Assembly (NCBI RefSeq): GCF_023343835.1
Contig: NC_064439.1
Coordinates: 25,980,933-26,044,932 of the forward strand
Length of the DNA: 64,000 bases
Direction: 5' to 3'
Source of the DNA: Lagopus muta
Lineage: Eukaryota; Chordata; Aves; Galliformes; Phasianidae
Of this stretch, positions 10,068-21,434 are shown piece after piece (position 1 is the first letter of the stretch; every line of letters begins with the position of its first letter). The notes beneath the pieces are model-generated. The model was not told the origin of the DNA and searched no databases. It was given only the letters and a program-made list of their open reading frames with translations. A program made the translations under genes and the position numbers.

Positions 10068-13000
10068 TTGGGATTCCTCGAGTTATTAACAAAAAGGATA
10101 AAAATTACTTAGAAATTTTGCATTGTCAGCAAACTGAAGGAACAGTGAGACTTTGCACCTTGAAGTATTGTCAGTGTATACACTCTATATTGCCAGTGCA
10201 AATTCTTCCCAAGTTTACTACAGGCAGTGATGTTGCTTTTCTTGTATGTCATAGGAGATCATGTCTCAAAATCTTCTGATAATTTTTAGTAATGAGAGAG
10301 TTGGTGGTTTTCAGTCCACCACCATCACTTTTTTCTGCAGAAAGCAGAATGGGTGTGAGAATTATTAGCTCATAATTTCCAATGTCCCCCAACAAGTCTC
10401 TTTTGTCCGCGTTGTTCATGTGGTAATGTACAGCTCAGGGAACTGATCTGGATGAAGATTCATATACCAAAGAAAATATTTTCTCCCTTTGTTAATGCAT
10501 ACTGTAAGAAAGAGAAACCATCTTTCATTTTGCACAAATTACCCATCTTTGGAGATTCTAAGCTCTGATTTCCATTTCAAAATAATACGTGATGCTTTCT
10601 GTTCCTGGAAAATGGAGATGGGGTAAAAGTGCCTCTACAAAAAGCTAAGATATCCAATGCGAAGCATGCAGAAAGCTTTTGTAGCTTTCTTTTTTTCAGA
10701 AAGTGTCAAAATAACAAAAAACCAGATAGCAGACAGGGCCCTTGATGACTTGCATGTAGAAGTCTGCCCACATAAATCCAATTTATACTCATCTACATTT
10801 TACTTGTTTGAATACATTTTACCTGGTTGAAGCAGCAGAAAATGAACAAAAGAAAGAACACTGATACTTCAAAATAACCCAAAGCAGATGTTTCTTTCTT
10901 TAGTATTCATGCAGAGCAAATTCTAGACTTCCTTTAACCAGTCAACCATCGTTTCTGCTTCTCAGAAAACAGTGCACACCGCAGCTGCTACTGTAAACTA
11001 GGAAATCTGCCAGATAGCAAGCATGACCTTATGAGCAGAAAATTAAAACATTTCAAGTCTACGCAAAGCTAGTTTCTATTATAAAATCTTTTTCAATGGA
11101 TAAAACCTAATAAGTAGGCCCAGGAAGTCAATATTCAGCCTCATATCCCTTTGCCCTCCTGTAGTGAAGACAAGGCACAGGTCCTTTTCTCTGTAGCCTG
11201 AAATTTCTGCATGCTTCCTTTATGACTGGAACCCCTAAACACTGGGAAAGAATTACCATGTAGGGTTTACATTGCCTGTACGAAGGAGGAGGACACAGAT
11301 ACTGGAATAACAGCAGGTTATATGCTAGAGAGGTGAATTGGTTGGCACTGAGGTCAGCAGAAATACAACTTCTATAGGTAATGACCTTCGGAAACATACA
11401 GACTTGCTATTCCTTTATTAACAAGCCTGACTTGAAGGAACCTTGCTGTTTTTCAGTTCTTTTTCTGCTTTTTTATTCAACATTTGCTGTATTCTGTATT
11501 TGGTGTAAGCAGGCATCTGAGCTTAGCTACACATTGCTGCTTAGTTGTTTCCATGGGTGTACTACATACATCATGCTCTCTTGAATATATGCTACACTTG
11601 TAATTTCAACAAATCAGTAACCTTAGGTTTCATACATGTGCACAGACATGTTTTCACACCCAAAATAGAAGAACAGAGGTCACTATATGTTTTAAAGATA
11701 ATTGAAAAAATCCAGGAAGTTAAGAAGAAAGCATTTAGCCTTTAGTAGTCAGTCATAAAAATACTTCTCAGTGCCTATTCTATCCTGGAAGGGAAGAAGA
11801 TTTGGAACTAAAATGAGTTGGAGTATATCCTTCTTTAACAGAACAATGAGCTATTCAATTTTACTCTAGTATTGTGTAACATATTATTAGGCAATGTTTT
11901 TTAATAAGATTTTCTGGTCCTATTCTATTTTGTGATGTTCATGTGATCTTCCTATATGTTTTGTATCTCTGAATCTTCATTATAATTATTGTTATAAAAC
12001 ACTTTGATGCAGAGAAAGGAAGACTAGGGTGCAAGCAGATTTGCATAGAAAAATTAAGTTGCTGATTTAAAGCAGGAAATGACACCCTTGGTTTCTGGGT
12101 CCCATTCAACATCCCTAACATTTCTCTTTCTCAAATATTGACTATTGAAGAGTGGTGTTGTAGCAATCAGAATACTTTTTCACTCCCAAACATCTATTTC
12201 TTTTCTTTCCTTTAAGTTTCCAAAGTGAGGAAAATCCTCTGTACTGTATTGTGAATTAAAATACATGCAAGAAAACTGGACATACTTTGAATGTGTGGCT
12301 GTGACTGTTCTTGATGTGATGATGGGTTGCAAGTTGCCTTATGAAACAATTTTCTCAGACTTCTGTAATTTATATTTTGGAAGTCACAGTTTTGTACTGG
12401 ACACAAAATAATATGAGTTCCTATGGAAATGGGCTTTATGATGTCACACTTCATTTTTTCAGTGTGATCCAGCTAAACCCATCATGAATTATGAGCCCAA
12501 CTCTTGGAGTTGAAGCTGTAGAATATTGTAAGCATGCTGCTGCCTGACATGCTCATGTTTCCTATTTTAGACCTGACTGATCTTCAGATAACATATGGTG
12601 GTACAAGTAATTGGAAAATTGGCAGACCTGTCAAGAAAATATGCTAGATGGGACAAAAATACGATGCTGCAGCACATAAAGTGTCGCTGAAGTGAAATTT
12701 ACTGTCTTTTATCAAAGGGTGAACTAAACGTATCTGGTCTCAAAAAAATGAAACATTTTTCAATGGCAGATGCTTTTCAAAAGTAATTTTTAGAACAATG
12801 ATGAAAGTTCTTGCATTTGAAAATAATTTAGTGGAAACCTCTGGTCAGGAACAAAGGAAAGGTGTGAAGTACTGTCTGCTGCAGACTGTCTGTGTAGGGT
12901 TTAGTAATTTTTTTTTATGTAACCAATCTGCAGATTGGTCATGGCTATTACTGAGACTTTTACTTCTTAAATTATTTTTCTACTATGAATGTAGATGATT

Positions 13001-13211
13001 AGCCTGATTTAAATTTTGAGTGTTTTTATTTTTATTTCAGCTATTGAGCAGAAACACATGCTTGAATACATGATATTATTTGCTTATTTTTATATTTGTT
13101 GGTGAAGAGAAGGATGGCAAAAGTATGTGCAGAACTCTATACATATGCATAAGTATAAAAAGTGTACTTCAGCAAATTGATTAATGTTTGGGTTTTCATT
13201 TTCTTTTACAG
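10068..13211. other. Non-coding stretch, possibly intronic
   Basis: No gene or transposon recognised. If the exon at 13212 is real, this would be part of the intron before it. The 89-codon open frame at 11128-11397 on - is unsupported. Confidence 0.5.
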
Positions 13212-13286
13212 GAAGATGAAAATGAAGCTGAGGCTGAAAATCCATCTCAGGAACTGAATTTGGAACAGAAAAAATCAAAAAAATAG
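13212..13286 (+). CDS. Candidate terminal coding exon, unidentified gene
   Basis: A strong acceptor (TTTTCATTTTCTTTTACAG, ending 13211) is followed at once by 24 codons and TAG (13284-13286). The peptide begins with an acidic run (EDENEAEAE) and ends in a basic tail (EQKKSKK), like the charged C-terminal tail of many vertebrate proteins. The lysines are not placed as a KKXX or KXKXX retrieval signal (serine at -3). A short 3' UTR with AATAAA follows at 13372-13377, so acceptor, stop and poly(A) signal form a coherent last exon of about 185 bases. No upstream exon was identified; the previous one may lie outside the window. I cannot name the gene. A repetitive GAA/AAA composition could also produce this by chance. 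Confidence 0.42.
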   Translation, partial: EDENEAEAENPSQELNLEQKKSKK

Positions 13287-13371
13287 GGGATTGCTGTTCT
13301 TGTTTTAAATATTTGCAAGTTGTGTAACAGTGATTATAGTTTCTCATTGTAAAATTAACAACAAAATTCTC

Positions 13372-13377
13372 AATAAA
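13372..13377 (+). promoter_or_regulatory. Poly(A) signal AATAAA
   Basis: Canonical hexamer 85 bases after the TAG of the candidate last exon. The UTR is AT-rich and has no obvious downstream GT-rich element. AATAAA is frequent in AT-rich DNA, so it supports the exon call only together with the acceptor and stop. Confidence 0.45.
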
Positions 13378-13398
13378 GTCACTGAAATTTAAATTCAT

Positions 13399-16300
13399 TC
13401 TACACTGGGAAATTAATTATGAAGCTCCTGGTGATATTTGTGATTATATTCAAAGCTGAATTATCAAAACTGAGCACCAGACCAGTGAATTCTAAAAGCT
13501 TTTTGAACATGGTGTAGAAAGCTGATGGATTATTCATCACTAAAAACACTTCGTAAGCAAACAGTACATTATTATTATTATTATTATTTTTAATTCTACC
13601 AAGCAATGTTATCCTTAAAGGATAGTTATAAGTCAGACACATTTTGGTATTTCTGAGCAAGAGCTTTGATACTGAAAAGTGAGATGTATGTTATGTTCTT
13701 AAATTCTGAAATTTCTTCTGAACAGTGGTTAAAATAAGTGTTGTTGGGGATTGGGTGAAAGCAAAGATTTTGTGGTTTATAGTGTGTTTTCACATATAAT
13801 TAGTTTTACATGTTTATGCCTTCCATGATTTCAAAGTTTTTCATATTGTATCATCATTTTCCTCCTTGTAAAACCTTTCCATCTTCACATGATCTTTGTC
13901 TTTTAATGAATGCCAGTTTTTTGTCTTGATTGGGCCATCCCACACAGTTCTGATTCCTTTGTAACAATATTTGCATTTAAATAGCATAAAATAACTTCTT
14001 CCTGCATCATCAGATCTTAAGTGAATACTGAAAATCTAAAATAATAAAAAAGAATTCTTCCTAAAAAAATCTTTTTTATTTACTTCTGCTTTTAACTCTG
14101 TATAGGTTACTTAAGTGGGAACGTTAGCACAAGAAACTCAGATGTAGGTTTATAGCTTGATACTTTCACTTGTTGCAATGAAGAGAACAAGAATATTATT
14201 CCGTTTCAGAATTGAAGCTGCATTTGCTCAAGTCCCTTAAGGGAATTTTATCTTGCTCTAGGAGAATTGCATCTTCTTCTACTGCAGATGTTTATGTCTT
14301 TTTCCCAGTCTTCCATATTATTACTGTTGTTTCTGTATATTTACTGGTAAATCAGATTGGAAATAGTATCAATTTCAATTTTCTTGCTTCTGTGTAAACT
14401 ATAGTTTTATAGTTAAAAGGAACATACCTATGCTCAAGCAATATCTTTTATAAATTCTTTTCTGATTCATGAGCTTCAATTATATGTCTCTTCAAAAAAT
14501 TTCAAATTTGGGTTTATCCACCCAAATTATCATACAAAATTAGCAAATATGGTCTCAATCATGCAAAATGGTCTATTTTTGTTCATTTCATGGCAGCAGT
14601 TTTCTCTAGGCTATATGGCAGCCTGAGACTGTATGGAAGGTTAAAATGAAAAAGGTAGATATTTGCTTTTCAATATTTTTATGAAAATACATTACTTGAT
14701 CCTCAAACACCTGAATGAGAAAGACAGTACAGATGTTGAGAAATAGAGAAAAGTTCCATTTGTTGTATAATGCTGTAGAGCTTAAAAGAAGTATTACTGT
14801 ATCTTTCCTACATTCTTAAATATTTTACATGAAAGAGCAATCACTTAAATCATACTTCTACAAAAATCCAGCTTATGTCACCAAAAGTCTACGTTCAGGC
14901 TGATAAATAGAAATTTGTCCCCTTAGGCTAAGTTATTTAATTCAGACAGTTGTAAAATGCCAAAAAACAGAGTTTTCAACTGTAAAATAATAATAATCAG
15001 CACTGTTATCATAATCATACTGTTACTACATGACGACAATCGGTATTGTGCCTCAGAAGAACTAAGTTGAAAAGCCACTGCAGAATATTGTGCCTTTTAT
15101 TAAAGGTATGTCCATGCTGTGTTCAGAAGCCAACTTGGACACCGAAAGCAGTCTTATCTCCTGTAGAATGAAGCTCAAAGCATATCAGAATATGTTCAAA
15201 GGCTTAGAGAGATGAGATGAGCAAAAGTTTACACAGCTTTAATTAAACTGACTACAGCCATTTATATGGAGCAGTACATTCCTTAAATGTAAACATACAC
15301 TGTCACACATATGTACTTGTGCCCGAGTAGCCAGCTTTAATATTTTATTTTATTCTTCCTCCTACCGTGCTGTCCTTGAATAATAAAAGCTGCTCTGAGA
15401 GTCTAGATTAAGAGCTATTTTTTTTCCATTCCATCCCTGTCAAGAATGACAGTGATGATGGTCCCCAGTTGGGAAACTCAGTTTTCTCGTTTACCCCAGT
15501 AATAGCTATTTTAGGGTGGCTTAGGGGATAATCATGTTTTTCATGCTTGAGGAGAAACTGTCATTTTCCCCATATTAAAGCCAATTTACCACTTTTTGTA
15601 CAGTTCATGATGGATTGCTGTTGGTTTTTTATTCATTGCTCCATGTTTGCTTTTTCTCTCCTGTGGAATGCCAGTTGCCTATCTGGGATTTTGTGAGACT
15701 CCAACACTGTTTTGTTCTATTACACACAACCACTTCACTCTCAGACGTGAGCAAATTTGTTTATTACTACAATTTTTGTTTTTGGAAAGGATTTCTGACT
15801 TTTCAGCTCCCTGGTAGGCCTGCCCACTCCGATCCAGGGCAAGCACTAGGAGGTGTGGGACCTCATGGCAGTCACACGCAAAACAACCTTTCTAATTTGT
15901 AACAGTGTGTGTTAGGTTGTGTCATGGATACATATGCAGAAGGTTGCTAGTATTTAAAATATATTTCCTTAATATAATACTCCATTGCTCTTGTCACACA
16001 AGCAGGATTTTCATTCCAAACGCTACACATTTGGCATTAGCTACAAAAACAAAGCTGTTTTTGACACAGATGCTATTCATCTGAAATAACAGAATCTTAA
16101 ATGTTGTGCAGTTATAAGGATACCCCATAAAAGGAAATCTATTTCTACTATATGTGTGTCTTCTTACTGGTTAAAATGAGGATTCACAGTATTATTGGTA
16201 TTTTGTTAATGAAATATTGAAATCTACTACTACACTGGGTTTGTGGTGTTCTTTTATGGTTTTTCTCCTGAACAGAACTGATCACAGTGCATTACAGGCA

Positions 16301-19300
16301 TGAAATGTGATATACAAGAGCTAATCCAAGCACAATATTTGTTTTCTGCTCATTAGAGAGCATTGTCATACTTCTACGCTAAGAAAATGATTTAAATATG
16401 ATTATTCATTCTCAGGAGAATCAGTGTTTATGCAGTGAGAATTTTTAAAGCAAAATAGAATACACTGAAATAAAATTGTATCACTTTACTACTTCTTACT
16501 TATTGCAGTCCCATAAGCCTTCTACCGCTGGGTTGGTTGCTCTGCATCATGCTGCAGAAGCTAACTCTCCCTGACATTAGGCTAGATAGGTTTTACTCTC
16601 TGGAAAGTGAACATTGATTAGAAACTGGCTCTATTTCACATGACCTAAAGAAAACGAATTTTACATAGCAATGAATAGACAACTTCTTTCACCTAAGACT
16701 GTAGTGTGAAATCAGGGCAAGTTATAAATGTTTCCCCACAGTGCATTCTATGTGGATTCTACAGTGATGCTATCTGGAAAAGGAAGTAAAATGCTGAAGG
16801 CAACAGCATGAAAATGCATGCAACTATGGCATAATTCTGATTTGTTTTAGAAGAACTATTAATTTCCTTGTTACAAAGCCAAGTAAGAGCAACCCTTTAA
16901 AACTGTTGAACCATGAAAGCCATTTCCTTACGGGTTTTAATTTTGGGAACAGACTCATGAAATTTATAGCTTTGATGAGATATTCTTTGCCTGCAGTCAA
17001 AATGAGAACCAGATCATTGGTTTCCCAGCATGACACCTATGTATTCTTGTGTGCACTAGATATCATTAAACTCATAATAACACAGCTATCATCACATTAC
17101 TGTCTAAAGGGTTCGGTGTTGATGTTTGGTTTAAGTCTTTCACTTATACCTACAGCATACTAAATAGCTGAATAAAAGCAAAAACTATACCATACCTATA
17201 TTGTGCTACCATTCTGCACTTTAAACAAAAATGCAGTCATTTTATGCCTGATGAAATTTTTATTAATTTTGTTCTTGCCAAGCCATGTAGCTTTTAAAGA
17301 GCTGTATCAGTGAAGTAGTAGCACACCACAAATGCAGTCACAAATAATGGTACAGTGAGAACATTTTTTTTCTGGTTCATGCTGTGAAAAGAGTAGAGAA
17401 CAACATGTACATATTAATTAAATAATTTTAAGTTTCAGTATATTATTGAAAGTTTATGTACTATATCTGCCATCTTGTGATAGAAGAGAACTGTATTGTA
17501 ACAAGCCAATTGCACTTCACTACCTATATTCTTCAGGTAGGATAATGTAGTCTGTAGCATCCTAGCAAAGCACAAGTTAGAAGCTATACAAAGAAGAAAT
17601 TACAGCTGAAAGCAATTAATGTCACCAATCTGCTGCATGCTTCAGCTGGTTTCTTCTGGAAATATAAAGTATATCCCTTTTACAATATTACATTACCGTC
17701 AGATTTTACTGTGAATATCTTACTGTTTGTACCAAATGAGCTTTTCAAAGAGAGCTACTGATAGAAATCAGTTTTCATTCTGCCATATAACTGAGCAGGT
17801 GGATAGAGTTTCAGAGAAACAACCTCATTCTCATAATGGAGCAAAAAAGCTTGAAGAAGCACCAGTATATAAAGCATAGTAATTTGTGGCTTATATACAA
17901 ATTCCTTATTACCGGGATTTGAAAAGCTTTTGCCTGATCAGTGTTAGTGCTTTTATTTCTATATATGGGGGGTGATGCCCATAGGAATGCTGACTAGAGG
18001 TAGTTTGTGATTGGGGCTGCAGTGTAAATTGACTCAAAACCAGCCAATTTCAGTGATCTGGAAAGGAAAATATATAGAGACAACTTCAATCTTTAATCAT
18101 CAGTCTGTTGTGAAGATTTTACAGGCTACATAATACAATCATTAGCTAGTGCTTAAAACCCTTGGGGAATATGAAACACTAATTAGCTGCTGAGGAAAAA
18201 GGATTTATAAATCCTAGATCATAACAGTTATGTTACAGGAAAGACTTTGGGATGTTTTTCTTTTAATTGTTAGAACTGTATGTCCAGTTTCAATACCTAG
18301 TATTTATTTTAAGGATCATTGTTTCACTCACAAATGTCTGATTTTTCTTTACTCAGCGCTGGATGTTTTATTTTTAGCATATTGCTATGAAACATACTTT
18401 ATTAAATAATTAATTAAATCTTTCCATAAATATTTTAACAGTTAACATTTTTCATATCTTTATATATTCAGATAGTATGAGGCAACTATAATGCCCATAA
18501 TCCAGCTATCAGCTCAGTACTTTCAACAGAACTTGACCTTGGTGGCAGCATGAGCAAGAATGATTTCTCTGTACTGTGACAAGACAGAAATGATGATGTG
18601 AAGGCTTGGGATCATCGTTTGAATTAGCAAAAGTAGCTATAGTTCTTTAGAATTAGCAAGTAAGTTTTTCCATTAACAATTTTAACTGACAACTAGATCT
18701 TTAGACCCATGTTTTCTAGTCATTGTTGATAATTTGGTCAGATTTTGCTATTCATACCTGAGCATGATGTAGACATCTCAGGCCTGTTATCTTTTTATCC
18801 TGAAGACTGGAGTTCTGTGTAGTCCATGATGCTGTCTAGAGTCTCAACTAAAGATAGTGTATGAATGTATCCCAGGCTTTATTTCAGAAACGGAAACGTG
18901 CACATGTTTTTAAATTTTACATTTTGTTTAGAAAAAGTAGCCTCTAATTTATACCATATATGGAAAGAAGGAAGGATAATGCTTGAGGTGCCTCAAGGTT
19001 TTGGCTGTAGTATTGATAGGAAAATCAGTCATGCCATTACTTTGTTGCAAGTATATGTATTTGTACATATAATGAATACAGTCTAGAAATTTAGATCAGT
19101 AGACAGAAAATTGTTTTTTTTTCAAATACTAAATTACATTCTGTTCATGTATTACATAGAATGAGAAGAACATGGTTTTCTAATACCACACTGCAGCTTT
19201 GCTGTTTTGAAATCTCACAGGAGAAGACCAAAAAGACTAAGCAGTTGAACATAGCGCTAGAAATACCACTGTGCATCATGATCTCAGCCCCTGAAAATGG

Positions 19301-19528
19301 AATAGCCTTTTTGCCTTGTTTGTCAAAGCTGGCGGTGAAGATTTAAAGAAAGGCAGCAGTTAAATAGCAGATTTGGTAGCACTGCCTTTGAACTTGTATT
19401 ATGATATTTCAATGACTTTGATTTTTAGGTAAATGTATTGTCTCACAGGAGCATAATGTCATCAGAAATTCAAATTAATATGACACACTTTCACTTATGA
19501 ATTGTATGTAAAGCAACAAAATGTAATG
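13399..19528. other. Long non-coding stretch
   Basis: About 6 kb without a recognised gene, RNA or transposon. It has an ATT microsatellite at about 13568-13588 and a shorter AAT run near 14984-14997. Open frames at 14212-14397, 15615-15902, 16824-17036, 16906-17163, 18865-19086 and 19161-19346 are short and unsupported. The frame at 15615-15902 starts with a hydrophobic stretch but has no other sign of a gene. Confidence 0.55.
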
Positions 19529-19695
19529 GAATATCCACCACCATCCCTGGCAGTGTTCAAGAGGCGTCTGGATGACATGCTGCTTGATGTGGTTTAGTGC
19601 TAGTGGAGGCAATGGTGATGAGGAGACAATTGGACTAGATGATATTATAGGTCGTTTCCAACCTCATGATTCTATGATTCTATGATTCTATGATT
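19529..19695 (+). mobile_element. CR1 LINE 3' end fragment
   Basis: The last ~165 bases of a CR1 element: CCATCCCTGGCAGTGTTCAAG-type block, then the conserved GACTAGATGATATTATAGG-like block, then TTTCCAACCTCATG and three copies of the terminal repeat ATTCTATG. The family ends in such 8-bp repeats rather than poly(A). Directly abuts a mariner remnant. Confidence 0.93.
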
Positions 19696-19935
19696 GGAAG
19701 GAAAATTTAACTTCTACTGCCATAGCACCAACATCTGCCTCTGTTGTCATGTGCCAACAAAATGAAATACCGTCAGCACAGGGGCAGTCTGACAGAATGG
19801 CATCTGACATGGAAGTGCACGTGAAGCAAAGGCATGGAACTGAATTCCTCCATGCAGAAAAAATTGCACCCAATGACATTCATTAATGCTTGCTGAACAT
19901 CTGTGGAGACCAAACTGGATGTGAGCAGACTAGGG
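19696..19935. mobile_element. Rearranged mariner remnant (5' part, inverted)
   Basis: Two pieces of the same Tc1/mariner leader face opposite ways. Bases 19697-19768 are the leader in reverse orientation. Bases 19769-19930 run forward through the rest of the leader into the transposase start (MASDMEV-like, near 19798) and continue as a decayed N-terminal region with a stop before the LLN...GDQT block. The same leader is seen, in one orientation, in the copy at 40947-41511. No terminal inverted repeat remains. Antisense open frames at 19688-20141 are shadows. Confidence 0.75.
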
Positions 19936-20361
19936 CCACAAAGATAAATAGAGGCTGGAGCATCTCCTGTACAAGGAAAGGCTGAGACCTGGGACTCTTC
20001 AGTCTGTAAAAGAGGAGATTGAGAAGGGATCTCATAACTGTTTATAAGTATGCAAAATGCAGGAGTCAAGTCATTAAGGGTAGACTCTTTTTGGTGACAT
20101 ACAGCAATAGAACAAGGAGTAACAGGCAGAAACTGAAACATAGGAAATTCTGTACTAACACAAGGAAGAATTAGTTACTGTGCAATTGACATGACACTGA
20201 AACAGACTACCCAGAGATATTGTAGATTCTCCTATTCTGGAGAAATTCAAGACCCATCTGGATGCATTCCTGTACAACCTATTGCAGGGAACATGCTTCA
20301 GTGGAGGAGTTGGACTTGATCTTGAAAGATCCCTCCCTCCCAACCTTCTACAATTCTGTGA
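19936..20361 (+). mobile_element. CR1 LINE 3' fragment, old
   Basis: Follows the order of CR1 3' sequence: AGCATCTCCTGTACAAGGA block, GAGATTGAGAAGGGATCTCAT block, a block like GAACAAGGAGTAACAGGC, then ACTACCCAGAGATATTGTAG and GGACTTGATCTTGAAAGATC, ending CAATTCTGTGAG. It is more diverged than the copy at 19529 and has its own 3' end, so it is a separate insertion. Confidence 0.85.
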
Positions 20362-21090
20362 GTTTGTGAGGTTGTGGGTGGTGTGTTTCAGCAACAATGC
20401 TGCCCCAGCTGCTGTGACATGCAAGTTTTATTCATTTCTTGCAAAATTGCACAGCTAATGGTGCTGCCTGTGTTGAAAAAATAGCGTTTTGTAACTGAGA
20501 ATTTGCTCTATCAAATAGCGCCACTGTGGTCTTCTATCTGTTGTAGTTTCCATGGAAATAAATAAGAAGCTACACTGGAGTAAACTACATAGTTTTAGAT
20601 CACAGAACCAACATCTGTCTTTTAATACTTGTTACCAAATCTGTTTCAACAAGCTGCTTTTCTAACTATATCAATGAAATATAGTATTTATATATTTATA
20701 TAAATCTTATTTTGTTTCTTTTGCTTTCATAGATATATATTTTATGCAGACTCCATTCTTATAAGAGAAAACCTTCAGCAACCTGGTCTAATCTCAAGCT
20801 GACCTTTCTTTGAGAAAGAGGCTCAACTAGAGACCTTCTGAGCTGCCTTTCAAACTGTGTTGTTATATATAATTCTGAAATAATTGTTTCATGTTTATAT
20901 TCTTAACAACTTGTATGTACAAACAGAAAGTGAAAAAAAATGCTTTGCTTATAAATTCCAAATGTATCTGTTTTTCCCCTTGAGAATATGAGGGAAATGT
21001 CTCTTTCTGCTGCGTAATGGTAAGCTTCATGCTGCATCCAATTTCCCAACTTTGAGCAGAATCCAGGCATTGCCTGGGTGTTGAGGAAAG
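20362..21090. other. AT-rich non-coding stretch
   Basis: No gene or transposon recognised. Contains a run of TATATTTATATA-type sequence near 20685-20705. Confidence 0.6.
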
Positions 21091-21181
21091 TTCACAGAAT
21101 CACAGAATCACAGAATCACCCGGGTTGGAAGGGACCTCAAGGATCATGTAGTTCCAACCCCCCTGCCTGGCAGGGCCAAAG
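21091..21181 (-). mobile_element. CR1 LINE 3' end fragment, - strand
   Basis: Three CACAGAAT terminal repeats (reverse of ATTCTGTG) followed by CCCGGGTTGGAAGGGACCTC and AAGGATCATGTAGTTCCAAC, the best-conserved part of the CR1 tail. Strongly 5'-truncated, ~90 bases. It is the least diverged CR1 piece in the window by eye. Confidence 0.93.
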
Positions 21182-21397
21182 TTCTTGGGAAAAGAACACA
21201 CATTAACACTACATTTTAAAATAAAACTCTGCAGCTGCTGTTCATTCTCTAAAAATGATTACCAGATTTTATTACTCTTTTTGTGCTTCAGCAATCAGGG
21301 TATTTTGACTATTTTTTTATTCCTTCAGAAATATATGATACTAGAAACAGGTTGGTTTTTGTTTGTTTTAAATATATATTTGTTGTCTCTTCATAAA

Positions 21398-21434
21398 TAT
21401 ACAGATATATACAGATATATCAGATATATACAGA
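21398..21434. repeat. ATACAGATAT short tandem repeat
   Basis: Three to four imperfect copies of a 10-12 bp unit (ATACAGATAT) in a row, followed by a diverged copy. Confidence 0.85.
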
